Below the pieces are notes generated by a model. That model made no database searches, was not told the DNA's origin, and saw only the letters and a list, made by a program, of their open reading frames with translations. The translations under genes were made by a program, and so were the position numbers. From positions 33,616,572 to 33,680,571 of the forward strand of contig CAIIXF020000012.1 of NCBI GenBank assembly GCA_903813345.2: a DNA stretch of 64,000 nucleotides, in the 5' to 3' direction. Shown here piece after piece: positions 20,540 to 32,181 of the stretch. Position 1 is the first letter of the stretch. Every line of letters begins with the position of its first letter. The DNA comes from Owenia fusiformis (lineage: Eukaryota > Annelida > Polychaeta > Sabellida > Oweniidae).

Positions 20540-23201
20540 TTATTTAGGACAAACTTTCATGTCAATCTTTTTAAAAGAATAATTCCAATTGTCAGGTGAG
20601 CCAATTCTGTTTGGCCAGTTGTACCATATCACACACTCACCATCAGTAGGGCACTTAGCATTAGTACTATAAAAACCAAACAGATTTGAATGGAAGCAGT
20701 TATTATACCACCAAGCCCCTTTGTTCCGAACAGCACAATTGATACTATCTCTATCATGATCACGGTCCTTTGTACTAAATGCCATACCATTGTGGCGAGC
20801 AAGAGAGTCCCCAGCAGTTCCACTATAACCTCCAATTGTCAGTCTGTAGTTATCACTTTCATCACTAATATCAAACATGGAGTATTCAGCATGACGTGTT
20901 TCACTCTGTGGGGGCCACATGGTAAGATCAACTCTGAGACTGTAGTTGCCTTGACTTAATAGACCATGAAGATTGTTCAGGCCAATGAAATATTCTCCTT
21001 CTGGGTTACCGAATCCTGACTGATACTCATTCCAGCCTCTGTAGAAATCAACACTCCCATCAAATCGCCTTGCCATGTAGACACACCCACCGCTACAGTA
21101 CACTCTGAATGCATTTTGTCCTGGTGGTTGGATTGTTCTAACACCAGTAAAGCATGTGTCATCACTACAGTCATGAGGGAAATATACTGAAATACAATAA
21201 AGGCATCATGTAGTTAAAGTTTGAAAATATTCTCCAAATTGAATTTTTTGAATTTTAATCTTTTAATTTTCTGCGATTGAAACAAAAAACAGATTCCAGA
21301 TCATCAAATACAGCATTTCACATTTTATTATTTTTTCCTTTCCAAGTAGTTGCTTTGACATGATATCTTAATTAAGGAAATTATGAATGGGAAAATTAAG
21401 ATACTAAAGTCCTTTGCAAAATTCTTCTAGAATTACCCATGGCAAAGTTTGCATGTGTTCTTTTTCTCTATTAAGTTCTCTTTTGACATCTTGAATTTCT
21501 TAGTACTCGCATAACATTTACTTGATTTTTTCATATTTTTTACCTTGCTAACGATACACTCTTGGGCTACTTTGTACAGATTTTCAGTGAATTTGGTTTC
21601 GGTTGCTGAGAAAATACTTGTCAAAAACTGTCTCATTGTCTGAGACACCCAATATATATATGTACCAATATCCTATCTTCTCTCATATTTCTTCAACTAA
21701 TTATTGTAATTTCTCAACACAAAATAGATTACAATGTATGGTATGCATTAGTGAAATTATGAATTGGAATTGGCATCTAAAATTAAATTTCTGTAATGTA
21801 TTGGCCAGCCTTATTGACCCAGGCAGATACCAGCTTGTCGATAAAGTGATATCACTTTATGATCTGATATTCGTTTTTCATCTGGTGATATGGATTGGAG
21901 GGGGAGTAGCTGATTTTCGCTAGATAATTCAACAAATCTGGAAGATATATTTTTACTATTGTCATTGTTGGTTTTGTAAAATACATTACCATATGTTCTA
22001 TAATAAATAATCGAAAATTATTAGAATTGAACTGAAGGGGTTGAATGAGGGGAAGTATTGGAGTAATTTGTCTATAAGACATATGATAAGAGATGTAACT
22101 TGACTTTATTTCCAATAACTCCAACTGTACCTAATTTTCACTTTCAGAGTTGTAACATCAAAATGTTACTAAGTTACTGAGTTCAATTTTCAAATACACA
22201 AATTCATGGAAATTTCTTTCAGCCTAAAGACATATTACACCCCCCCCCCTCCGTTCACCCCCTCCCGCTTTGTTCAATTCTAATTATATTTTATAATTAT
22301 ATTTTATGCAATGGCATTGATTTTGTTATGAAAACATCACTATTAGTATTGATTGCAGGTCGTGTAGACCATTGTCGCTTGATTTACAGCAAAAACATTG
22401 ACATTTGCACATTGGTGATGCTGCACCTTTTCTAATAGATCTTATATCTTAGAAGCCTATTGGATCAAAAACAGTCAATGAAGACCTAACACATGTAACA
22501 TATTTCCCTGTGTCATGCGCCTATTCATTTAGCAATTCAATTGTAAACTTTCTGTTGAAAAAATTAATCTTGCAGATTTATGGCATTTTCTAGCAAAAAT
22601 CAACCACTCCCCCTCCGTTCATTTCTTCCGATCATTAGGCGTGATAATACTAGACTAAAAATTGAAACAACTTCATACTTCGTAAATAGTGCTCTTCCAA
22701 GCGATCTCTTATACGAGTTACATCAGCTTTCATCTCATCAACCTTGTCATTTACTTCTTCTACTTCATCATTTACTTGTTCCACTTTTTCATTTACTTCT
22801 TCCACTTTATCATTTACTTCTTCTACTTTATCATTTACTTCTTCCACTTTATCACATACATCTTCTACTTTATCATTTACTTCTTCTACTTTATCATTTA
22901 CTTCTTCCACTTTATCACATACTTCTTCTACTTTATCATTTACTTCTTCTACTTTATCATTTACTTCTTCCACTTTATCATTTACCTTTTCCACTTTTTC
23001 ATTTACTGCATTTATTTGTTCTTCATCTCTTGTGCAGCAGTTTTGTATATCAGATTTTAGTTCACTAAGCTGTGTGCTCAAGCTTGTATCAAGGTTGTCA
23101 ATATGCGTTTTCTTGCATGTACTAGGCTTCTTGGCTTTTTTCTCCAAATGAACATCTCCAACGAGGAATACTATTAACAATACTTTCGTAATCAGATACA
23201 T
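20540..23201 (-). CDS. Fibrinogen-related protein (coiled-coil FREP), copy 1, nested antisense in DHX37
   Basis: Two visible exons. Exon 1, complement(22679..23201), starts at MYLITKVLLIVFLVGDV, a plausible signal peptide; an upstream in-frame Met at 23,276 lacks a counterpart in copy 2. It continues with Cys-containing STCKK and NCCTRDE segments and 13 heptads of the V-N-D-K-V-E-E type (coiled coil, Val at a and d). Its donor is a weak GAA|GTATGA. Exon 2, complement(20540..21186), follows 'gtatttcag' in matching phase and encodes a ~215-residue fibrinogen-like domain: HDCSDDTCFTG, YCSGGCVYMARRFDG, the calcium-site-like DRDHDRD, then GAWWYNNC and SNLFGFY, ending KVCPK. Such secreted lectin-like proteins act in innate recognition in molluscs (family knowledge). 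No disabling change is visible. Confidence 0.85.
21187..22678 (-). other. FREP copy 1 intron
   Basis: Intron between the coiled-coil exon and the fibrinogen-domain exon. It is shared with FREP copies 2 and 3 and carries a C-run next to 'tccgttcac' (22,239-22,262). No other gene was recognised. Confidence 0.6.
22736..23008 (-). repeat. 21-bp coding minisatellite encoding FREP heptads
   Basis: Thirteen 21-bp units, each one coiled-coil heptad (VNDKVEE and variants). A 63-bp super-repeat is visible, with a VCDKVEE heptad after every two VNDKVEE-type heptads in the central part, giving regularly spaced cysteines. Copy 2 has only six such heptads. Confidence 0.9.
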
Positions 23202-24347
23202 GATTGTAGCAAGATGTGTGTTGATCAGAAATTGACTGTGCTCAGTTAAAGTTGATTTACTCGAGAATGAAAACATTATTTTTACTTTGCATGCATCATT
23301 AATTTAGCCGCTTTGCATCAAGCATATAATTATGTGCAATATCACTGTGATTCAAAACATATATGGGGCCAGGTCGATATTTGAATGTCCATCAAAAATG
23401 TAATTAATTTAGTGAAGGCTTTACCCCCCCTCCCCTCTCCTCTTCTAACGAATGTCAAAATGATGATTCTCACGCAGTAAAAGTAAGTCAAAATGTTGAT
23501 TTAAATGCATTGTACAAGTACAAGCCCTGTATACAATATTTGCAAGTGCGATAAACAACTCATATCATATTCTCTTACATATCTGATGTGGCTGATACCT
23601 TAATTGATAACTTATTCATTGTAAATTCTCACACGTTTTCTATATGCCCCAGGTCCTCTTTTTTTATTATTACTCTGGCAACCATTTATAATTGAGTATT
23701 TCTGTTATACTAAATATTTTTGTGGGATTTAATCATCATTGCATATTATACATTTTGTGACAATTACAGTAAAAAAAAAGTTGAAAGCACCTTTATCATT
23801 ATGAGATATGTATTTAAATATATGCTATTGTATCATAAGGACTTATCTCAACAAAAATGCTAATTAACAAGGGTAGAGCATATCTTTAACAGTACATTAT
23901 TTAATCAATTGATTTTGTGATCATCAGAAAATAGATGAGGTAATATATTAAACAATGATGTTTGAAAGTATTTTTCATCTCTGATCTCCGTATGTACATA
24001 TCATTTATAAAACCCATCACAACTATTTATTGCTCATTTATAAGTATTGAATATTGTTTGAAGTTTTGTATTAAGTAATTTTCACTTCATCTCCATATTT
24101 ACATATAATGAATAACAAAGCCAACATTGTAACTATTTATTGCTCATAGTATTGATATGTGCGTTTTTCATCCTTGTAAGATACCTTTCTACTTTTCATT
24201 ATTTGGATGTCGTATATTGTGACATATTGTTATATTATCTAACTTTTTGTAGATGGTGTTTGGTGTTCGGGGTATAATTGCATCGGTAACAAATTCTAGC
24301 AACTTCCAATAACTTCACAACCTTCAAATTTTTACTGTGAACATATA
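23202..24347 (+). other. DHX37 intron / FREP upstream region
   Basis: Sequence upstream of FREP copy 1, homologous to 44,064-45,190. It probably contains the FREP promoter; no confident TATA/Inr was assigned. A copy of the dispersed 'gttatattatctaacttttt' repeat lies near 24,228-24,290. Confidence 0.5.
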
Positions 24348-25372
24348 CCAGGTCGTTCAATAAGTTCATGCAATAACATTCTCATTCTTTTATTTTTCAA
24401 TGTTTCTCCTTAAAACTTTCACAAAGCATAGAAAAAATACCTACTCATTGAAAAACAAAAAAATAAATAGCTTTGTTTTGATTCGACAAAAGTTATGGTT
24501 GCTATGGTAACCCGTGTTTTGGTCACACGGGGCAATTTATGAGGTGAAAAAAGTTTAATTTTGATTGAATTCCTGTGATTTATTAGTTGCACATTAGATA
24601 CACTCTATAAAACATTGTCTTTTCAAATTGAAGTTCCTATCAAGCATGTCACTACACTAAATGCATAGTTCCTGGTGCTTCACCCATTCTTCGTATTGAG
24701 CCCTAAAGCCACAATGGAATTTAGTGTGCCACCTTAAGCGAGCTCTACAAAAAGCAATAGCCTGAAATTACACCCTTCTCCAAGCTATTTCACCAAGACA
24801 ATGCCCCATGTCATCGAGCAGATATGGTTCAGGATACCATCTGAGATACCCTACAATGGAGATTTTAGACCAGGCTGCATACTCCCCTGATAAGGCTGTA
24901 TTGGACTTTGGGGCGTTCAATAGGATGAAAGATGAACTGAGGTGATTGTTATGCAAGCATGACAGAGCTCACTGCAGCTGTGCAGAGTGCAATGTGCACT
25001 GAATTCCCTTGGGGCTTTAGGGCTCAATATGAAGAATGGGTGAAGCGCCAGGAACTATGCATCCAGTATAAAGAGGAATATTTTGAGCTTTTAATGAAGT
25101 GACATGCTTGTTAGAATGTGCAACTAATATAATATCACAAGAATTCAATAAAAATTAAACTTTTTCACGTCATAAACTTGCCCCGCGTGACCAAAATACA
25201 GGTTACCATAGCAACCATAACTTTTGACCAATCATAATAAAGTAATTTTTTTTGTTTTTCAATGAGTAGGTATTTTTTCTATGATTTGTGAAAGTTTCAA
25301 GGAAAAACATTAAAAAATAAAAAAATGAGAATGTTTTTACATGAACTTATTGAACGACCTGGTATAAGCATG
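24348..25372 (+). mobile_element. Foldback mariner-like element, 1.03 kb, inactive
   Basis: Termini CCAGGTCGTTCAATAAGTTC and exact inverse, flanked by TATA. The inverted arms extend about 370 bp: the left arm is an inverted copy of the right end, including the end of the transposase region. The plus strand near 24,790-24,955 still reads FHQDNAPCHRADMVQDT and, in a shifted frame, ILDQAAYSPDKAVLDF, the H.DNAP and YSPD catalytic blocks of mariner transposases, with stops between them. The 45.19-kb homologue is an empty site. Confidence 0.88.
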
Positions 25373-26139
25373 TCATGAGTTCCAACATATTTCTGCCAAT
25401 AGCTATTACCATGGCAACATATTGAAGGCTAGAAGAGCCATCTTTTTTCAACTTGATTATTCAAGTTTACCATTTTTTCAAAAGCATCTCATCTGTAGCA
25501 ATTATTACACTTTAGTAACCATTTGCAAGTGGTGACATTTTTGGCAATTTTTACTTGTGTAATATTTATGTTTATTTTGCTTTAACTGGAAAAGTAATTT
25601 GGCACAATTCTGTTGAAATTTTATATTTAAATTCTTAGAAGCATTTTACACTTTCCAATGACATGGTTAGTAAGTTTTTCAAAACTGATGTATACGAACA
25701 CCTTGGTAATTTTCCCATCAAAGGAACTTCAGGGGATATAGAGAACATGGCTGCCATCTTTAAAAATGGTGGCTGGTTAAAATACACACTTTTTATGATT
25801 TTTGCTGTAACTCGCAATTAAAATAGTGGGGTGATTTTGTTTATATTTGATGAACAAATTTTAAAAGTTTAAAGAGATTGGGTCTCCTAAAAACACAATT
25901 AGAGTTATCCCCTGATTTTTTCGTGTTTTATGTAAAACAAGTTTGTTTATCAACTTATCAATTCTGAGGCTTGAATTAATTCGTTAACAGTATCAATTGG
26001 ATGATTGTTCCTAGCCATCAATTTCCACTTACATCAATAGAAATTCAAATTCAAATTTAAAAAGCCCGCTCAAATTTGTTCTAGTCTGATTGGCTTTTTC
26101 CTTCAGATTATTTTGGCTCAGAGAAGCCATATTAATTAC
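25373..26139 (+). other. Intron sequence upstream of the LINE
   Basis: From 25,373 to about 25,868 it matches 45,190-45,727. From about 25,870 onwards it has no counterpart in the other units until about 31,313, so it belongs to the inserted (or elsewhere deleted) block that contains the LINE. Confidence 0.55.
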
Positions 26140-26266
26140 TTCTAAGGGGTTACAATTTCAATTTTTCAATTTTATTTATTATACCATCACCCAAATAAAG
26201 GGTATTAGGCAAAAGTACATACAGTAAATAAGTATTTAACAATTAAGTATTTCATAACAAACATAT

Positions 26267-29200
26267 TTACAATTGCTTCCCAGCCTCATTTAGAAACTTA
26301 CATAATGCTAACAATACTTTACTATCAGATTGTAACAGCTTGGCATATTTAAAAGTACTAATGTTTTTACAAAAATATTGGGGTAAGTATTGTTTTCTAA
26401 TGCTTTTAACAGACTTACATTCTAATATAAAATGAAATTCATCTCCTAATGAATTGTTATTACATAGTTCACAAAATCTCCTATTTCTTTCTACATTTCT
26501 ATACCTACCCCTCTCAATAGGTAATTTTGTGTTGGACATTCTGTATTTTGATAAAATAACTCTATATTTTTGAGGCAGTGAAAATAAGTAGTCTTCAAAC
26601 TTGAATTCTGTTTTAAAAATTCTATAATTAAAACCTATGTTACTATTACTTACATCATTTTCCCACGATTGCCTGAACTGGTCTTCTAGCCTTAATTTTA
26701 CCATTTTAACAAATTTTGAAAAATGCGAACTACTAGGATTTAACCAAATGTTTGTCATTCCAAGATTATCTAATGACTTCTTGACATAATTCAGCCAGTC
26801 AGACTTCACAAGATTTTTATCAAAATAACTTCTATATATTTTGTACATCTTTGCCGAGAGCGTTTTTTCATTGTTAGAGCTTAATCTATACCAATATTTT
26901 AATATACAGAAATCAAATTTTACCCTTAATGGCATTCTCCCTAACTCACCATAAACCATAAAGGTTGGTGTTGATGCTTTGACTTTAAGGATATACTTTA
27001 AAAACTTTAAATGTAATTTTTCTATTTTGTATTGTTGATAAAGCCCCATACCTCAGCCCCATATAACAAAATGGGGGCAACAAGTGTATCAAAAAGATGT
27101 AATTGTGTCTTAATTGGTAACTAATATCTATTACCCTGGCTAAGTATAGCAAACATGGCCTTTTCTGCCTGGCTATATACATTTTTAATATTTTGATTGA
27201 ATCCACCCTTTTGATCAATAATAACTCCAAGATATTTAAAAACAGTCACATTTTCCAGTTTAATTCCATCCAAAACTACATTTTGAATACCTTTTCTACC
27301 TGTTTTACTATTACTAAAAACCATAACCTTGGTTTTATCTAAGTTGATGTGGATTTTCCATTTTTTACAATATCGTGATAATTCAGAAAAGGCCTTTTGC
27401 AAATTGGTCATAGAATTAGCAAATATCACAGTATCATCTGCGTATAATAAAACAAGCAACTTTAAAAGTACATTTAGTTGTGCGTCATCCATAAGTGGAA
27501 TAGGTTCACAACTATTGTCAAGTAAAAAGGCTTCTACATCATTTATAAACAAAGCATAGAGCAAAGGGGAGAGATTTTCTCCCTGACATAGCCCTAAAGA
27601 TGAGCTAAAAAAATCAGACTTTTTAACATTATCATGAGATACACAACTCTTAATATTATTATACATATTCTGGATTACAGTTAAAAACCTTCCTTCGATT
27701 CCATAACATTTAATTAGTTTGTGCCATAGGCCAGCTCTCCACACAGAGTCAAACGCAACCGAATAATCTACGAATCCACAATAAAGTTTTTGCTTCTTAG
27801 TCAAAAGAATATCAATCAAGCATTTCAAAACAAAGATGTGATCAGTTGTGGAATGAAACTTCCGAAATCCACACTGATTAATATTTAACAATTCCATTGA
27901 ATTTACGAAGTCAGTCAGTCTTACATTCAACACATGAGTGAATAATTTAGCACAACAGCTTAACAATGTTATACCTCTATAATTTTTGGGATCGTTCAGA
28001 TTACCCTTTTTCTTGAAAATCGGTTTAATAATTCCTTTCAACCAGTCACTAGGCATAACTCCACAGGTTAACACTTTATTAAACAATTTCACCCATACGT
28101 CAATCAATAATGATTTACTGTACTTAATATACTCATTTAATATATTATCCATACCTGAAGACTTGCCATTCTTTAAGGATTTGATAGCTGAATAAATTTC
28201 ATCAGCTGTGATGTCACAATTAAGAAGTTTAATATTCAAGTCATAAGCAAAGCCTGTCTCATACTGAGAAGGCATGTCTTCTGGTATCTCATGTGATGCA
28301 TCAGATGAGTACAAGCTTTCAAAATGATCCCTTAAGAGATCAAGGTTGACTTCATTGAATTCTTTTTTTGACTTTGGATTTAAAATTTTCCAATACCTTT
28401 TACTATCATTCTTTTTGAGATTCAATAATTTTTTGTTAAATTGCCTCTTGTACTCTTTCTGTGCTTTGATGCGTTGCTTTTTGTATTGTTTGTTTTTACG
28501 TACCATGTCTTGCTTATCTAGTTCACTTTTAGTCCTAAGATACCTATTTTTAGCATTATTATATGATCTCCTTTTTAGATGACATGTTTTATCAAACCAT
28601 TTATTAACATTTTTACCATTTTTAAAAACGTCTTGTTTACATGTTTTTACTGATAACCCTGATTTATCAGCAGCAGACAAAATACATTCATTTAGCTTTA
28701 CATTTAAATCGTCAACAGATGTTGATGGATCATCTAACAATACATTTAGTTGCTTTATAACTTCAGTATCTAAATTTGTTTGAAAATCATCAGCCTTATC
28801 GTTAGACCATATATATTTAAAATGATTGTCATTTGCCACAAATGAGATATTCTGATCATCACAGATTAAAGTTTGATTCTTACATGTCATAGACAAGTTA
28901 ATGAAGCAATGAACGTCAGAATAATCTTGGTTAAATTGTTCTATCTCAACATTTTTCAGATCTGGTGTGCATATTAGACCTGTTGATAATATAATATAGT
29001 CTGTTACAGAACCCTTTCCTTTAAAACATGTAATATTTTCACTATTCTTTCCAAATCTCCCATTAGCAATAAATAAATTATTTGCTTTACACATTTGTAT
29101 CAGTCTATTCCCAAAATTATTTACCCTGTGTGAGTCATGTGAAACTCGTTTCACTTTAACATTGTAATTCTCAAGCTGATCTATTGCATTAAAAAATTCT

Positions 29201-29754
29201 ACCATTTTGTCATCAATGCAATGCGTCATATACTTGTCAATTTTAGCATAATCTTCCATTGAACCTGTATGTGAATTTAAATCCCCCAAGAGGCAGAGTT
29301 CTTCATTTTCATTTTGCAAACTAAGCATCTCTGATTCAATTTTATCAAAACAGTTATAGTCAGAGTACAGTGATCCTTCAGGTGGGATATATACACCTCC
29401 TAATAGCATTGGATGACCACATAATTGACTATCAATCCTCAACCATAGGACACAATCACATTTGTTTTCAATATATTTGATATGTTTCTTAAATTGTTGT
29501 TTTACAGCTACAAGAATCCCTCCAGATTTTTTAACAGACATCTTCTTTCTAATTTTGAAAAATGTTATATATCCAAGTTCTTTTAAATCCCTTGAAATAT
29601 TTATCTCATCAACTTTATCCAGTTTTGTTTCAGTTAAGGTAAGGATATCATACTCTGAAATTTTGACTCTGAAGTCTGGATTGGATAATTTCGATTTTAA
29701 TCCACAAACATTTATATGGCCAAACTTTCTAAGAGGGAGAGACTGGGAGGATTC
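26267..29754 (-). pseudogene. LINE ORF2: endonuclease-reverse transcriptase, disrupted
   Basis: Endonuclease landmarks in order: INVCGLKSKLS, LTETKLD, GGVYIPPEGS, LCLLGDLNSHTG, VTDYIIL and YSDVHCF. Reverse transcriptase landmarks: IKPIFKKKGNLNDPKNYRGI, QCGFRKFHSTTDHIF, FVDYSVAFDSVW, LSPLLYALFINDVE and the catalytic LYADDTVIF. The C-terminus has YGELGRMPL and CELCNNN..GDEFHFILEC. Lesions: an in-frame TAG at 27,121-27,123 inside GNRY|LPIKTQLHLFDTL, and a frameshift near 27,050 (EVWG to GLYQQYKIEKLHL). The frame is open upstream of the Met at 29,541 back to the ORF1 stop, and the first endonuclease motif lies in that Met-less stretch. Confidence 0.9.
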
Positions 29755-30810
29755 CTATCTCATTGTGTGAGTCCCTCTACCACCTCTAGCTCCACCTCTG
29801 GCAGTAGATGCACCACCTCTAGCTCCACCTCTTGCAATAGGGGCATTTGCGCCACCCCTTCCACTTCTTCCTCTAGTCACTGTGTCAGCATCCTCATTGA
29901 TGTCATCATCATCCCAGTTGTTTCTGCTCCAGTCATCTCTGTTCCAATTATGTCTTCGTTCTCGACCTGCAGGTGTCAGACGACCACTACCTGTGAATGT
30001 GTATTGGTTACCATTGGGTATGTTTGAGAGGATTTCACGGCAATTAATTTCAATGAGCCTTTCTGCATGTGACTTAGCACCATGAATGTATATATTCTTA
30101 AATTTCTCAGTCTGTCTTAGCTTCATTTTACTCTGGAGTATAGCGATTTTATCATCCCTTGTGGCTACCTGAACTTTGACAACACCTGGACGACCATTCC
30201 TTGATTTGGTTCTCTCTACATCTGTTATAATTTTGTGGTCCATTTTTAGACCTTCCTGCAGCAATACAGAGATTTTGCCCCTCAGATTCTCATTTTCAGA
30301 GGCTGGTACATTAGTTACTATGATAGAATTCTGAGGATCAAACCTCTGTGATGTCGCAGGGACTGCTCTAACCTCCGTTTGTTGTTTTTCAACTGTTTCA
30401 ATCCTCTTGGTTATGTCCCCCAGCTTCTTATTCATATCTAGGTCGAACCGCTGTATACCGTGTTTTATGGCATTAATTTCAGAATCAACCTTGGCAGTGA
30501 TCATCGCCTCAAATTTGGCAAATGTAGCTTCAATGGATTTTCTTGCAGATTCAATTTCTCCCTTGATCACTTCACGGATATCTGCCAGATTTAACTGATT
30601 TTCATTTTTCCCAGTGTTAGTGATTTCTGTTTCACCATTCACTTGCTTAGAGTTTTCAGTATCACTACAAGGCTCACTTTCGTTATCAGTTTCCATTGTG
30701 TCTTTAGAAATGTTTGACTCACTGTCGTCTTTGTTTGTTTTATTCTTGTTTTTCTTTTTCATCTGTTTCTTTTTCTGAGTCTTACGATTTTGGCTTTTTG
30801 GGGATGTCAT
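29755..30810 (-). CDS. LINE ORF1 nucleic-acid-binding protein
   Basis: 351 residues, uninterrupted. The N-terminus is lysine-rich (KKKQMKKKNKNKTNK), then acidic, then a predicted coiled coil (about residues 85-150, REVIKGEIESARKSIEATFA region). An RRM-like segment starts at NSIIVTNVPASENENLRGK, and the C-terminus is RGG-rich (GGARGGASTARGG). This resembles L1-type ORF1 proteins that trimerise and chaperone RNA; no CCHC knuckle is present. It ends ATG AGA TAG, and ORF2 continues in the same reading frame directly after that TAG. Confidence 0.85.
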   Translation of the reverse strand: MTSPKSQNRKTQKKKQMKKKNKNKTNKDDSESNISKDTMETDNESEPCSDTENSKQVNGETEITNTGKNENQLNLADIREVIKGEIESARKSIEATFAKFEAMITAKVDSEINAIKHGIQRFDLDMNKKLGDITKRIETVEKQQTEVRAVPATSQRFDPQNSIIVTNVPASENENLRGKISVLLQEGLKMDHKIITDVERTKSRNGRPGVVKVQVATRDDKIAILQSKMKLRQTEKFKNIYIHGAKSHAERLIEINCREILSNIPNGNQYTFTGSGRLTPAGRERRHNWNRDDWSRNNWDDDDINEDADTVTRGRSGRGGANAPIARGGARGGASTARGGARGGRGTHTMR

Positions 30811-30840
30811 TCTGACTGTTCTTTCCTATTTTAATCAATT

Positions 30841-31660
30841 AGATGCATATCAAAAAAATATTTTTTCTGAATTATATAATACAAATCTTACAATGTTATA
30901 TTCTATTTATCCAACTTTCATTTGGGATGCCTTACCGATTACCATTGATATTGAAATGAACTGCTTAGATTGCTTATATTCATCAACATCTCACACATGT
31001 ATCAGTAAGCTCAGAGGTATTTTAGAGGCTATCAACTTGCAAAACATAAATGCACCAAATTTTGGTTTTATGTCAGCATTGCGAACCATGAATGTATATA
31101 AATCCCCAAATCTGTTTTCGACTTATTGCATTCAATTTGGACAGTTGGTTGTTCTTTTGGTTGTCCTGTTAATATCCTCAATATATTGGTGATATCCTGC
31201 TTATGATTTGGTCTCAAGATATATCTAAGGTATATATGATGTTTTATGAGCAATTATATTTGGACATTGCTGATTGTCCAGAATAGAAATCTGGACGACT
31301 CGGTCTCTCGTAGGTTCAGAGTTGCAAACTCAAACACTGGTTGCTGGATTTGGTTCAAATTTCATATGCTGATGTGTTAGCGACATAGGACCTCTGCTCA
31401 CGAGAGCTGGCCACTTATTTGACATTGTCACCTATTGTCATGAAGAATGTAATTTTGATAAATTAGATACAAGTCAAGGATTTGGTTCAAATTTTGTAGG
31501 CTAATGGTATATGAATGAGATCTTTGCTCAAGAACAAATTTTCAAAATGGCTGCTCAATTTAAAATAGCCACCTTTTTAAAAGGATATACAGGATCAAAA
31601 ACTTTTCAGTGTGCCTAATGATGATAAAACTTCTTATTTCATTATTTATCTTTATTGTAG
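30841..31660 (+). other. LINE 5' flank and intron before exon a, unit 2
   Basis: 30,841-31,313 has no match in the other units and may be LINE 5' UTR or other inserted DNA. From 31,314 ('cagagttgcaaactcaaaca') it matches 45,732 onward and is the ~115-bp dispersed repeat family preceding exon a. Confidence 0.5.
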
Positions 31661-31781
31661 TAAACTCAGTCCTACCATCAGCTAATGTTGTCATGGATCC
31701 AAAGATGGCGCCCCCTAGTGAACTACAGGCGAAGCTTTTACGTCAAATAATCCTGACAGGCCTTTCGGATCACATTGCAAG
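31661..31781 (+). CDS. DHX37: DHX37 exon a, unit 2
   Basis: 121 bp, acceptor 'tttattgtag', donor 'gtattt'. It reads VNSVLPSANVVMDPKMAPPS and ends LTGLSDHIAR. It retains Arg (LLRQIILTGL) where units 1 and 3 have Cys, and looks the most conserved of the three. Open. Confidence 0.88.
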
Positions 31782-32117
31782 GTATTTATGTCTTATTTAA
31801 GTAAAAGATACTTAATTTCAGTAATTCCTCAAAATACCCAGTTGCTAAATCAGTAAGTTAAAGATTTGATAATTTAGTGAGAATTTAGAAATGTTATCCA
31901 GAATAGAGTGTGAACGAGGTCTGTCAACATGAAATAATCCATATGAAATGGAAGCAATCATCGGTGAAGATGACTTGTGGATTTTAATCATATATTATAA
32001 AGTTTCCATGAATAACCACAATCGGATTTGACTCATCATTAAGTTTCCATGAATAACCACAATTGGATTTGAGTCATGTGGTGTTTAGGTTTATTGTTTT
32101 GTTGACGGATATTTCAG
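31782..32117 (+). other. DHX37 intron a-b, unit 2
   Basis: About 200 bp longer than in units 1 and 3. It includes a short duplication of 'agtttccatgaataaccaca' at about 32,000 and 32,041. No coding content. Confidence 0.6.
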
Positions 32118-32181
32118 GAAACTTCAGGAACCAAGTACTGGAACAAATGAAGAAAAGAAAAAGTTAAAGATGGCATATCAG
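32118..32181 (+). CDS. DHX37: DHX37 exon b, unit 2
   Basis: 64 bp, acceptor 'atatttcag', donor 'gttagt'. It reads KLQEPSTGTNEEKKKLKMAY and Q. Open and in phase with exons a and c. Confidence 0.83.

Larger units (their letters stand above)
26140..30840 (-). mobile_element. Near full-length APE-type non-LTR retrotransposon (LINE)
   Basis: Minus-strand element with ORF1 (coiled coil plus RRM-like), ORF2 (apurinic-type endonuclease plus reverse transcriptase plus C-terminal zinc-finger motif) and a 3' end made of AATTG-like repeats ('aaattgaaaaattgaaattg' on the minus strand, about 26,147-26,180). The 5' boundary is uncertain, within 30,811-31,313; no target-site duplication could be assigned. 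Clade is not assigned. The two truncated tails at 18.2 and 38.5 kb share its C-terminal motif type. Confidence 0.85.

Noticed and set aside
22580-23151. Plus-strand Leu/Tyr- and Ser/Thr-rich open frames
   Set aside because: They are shadows of the minus-strand heptad minisatellite of FREP copy 1, which has a signal peptide and correct splice phases.
23276-23276. Upstream Met (MFSFSSK) as the FREP copy 1 start
   Set aside because: It is absent in copy 2, and the Met at 23,201 directly precedes the hydrophobic signal-peptide core in both copies.
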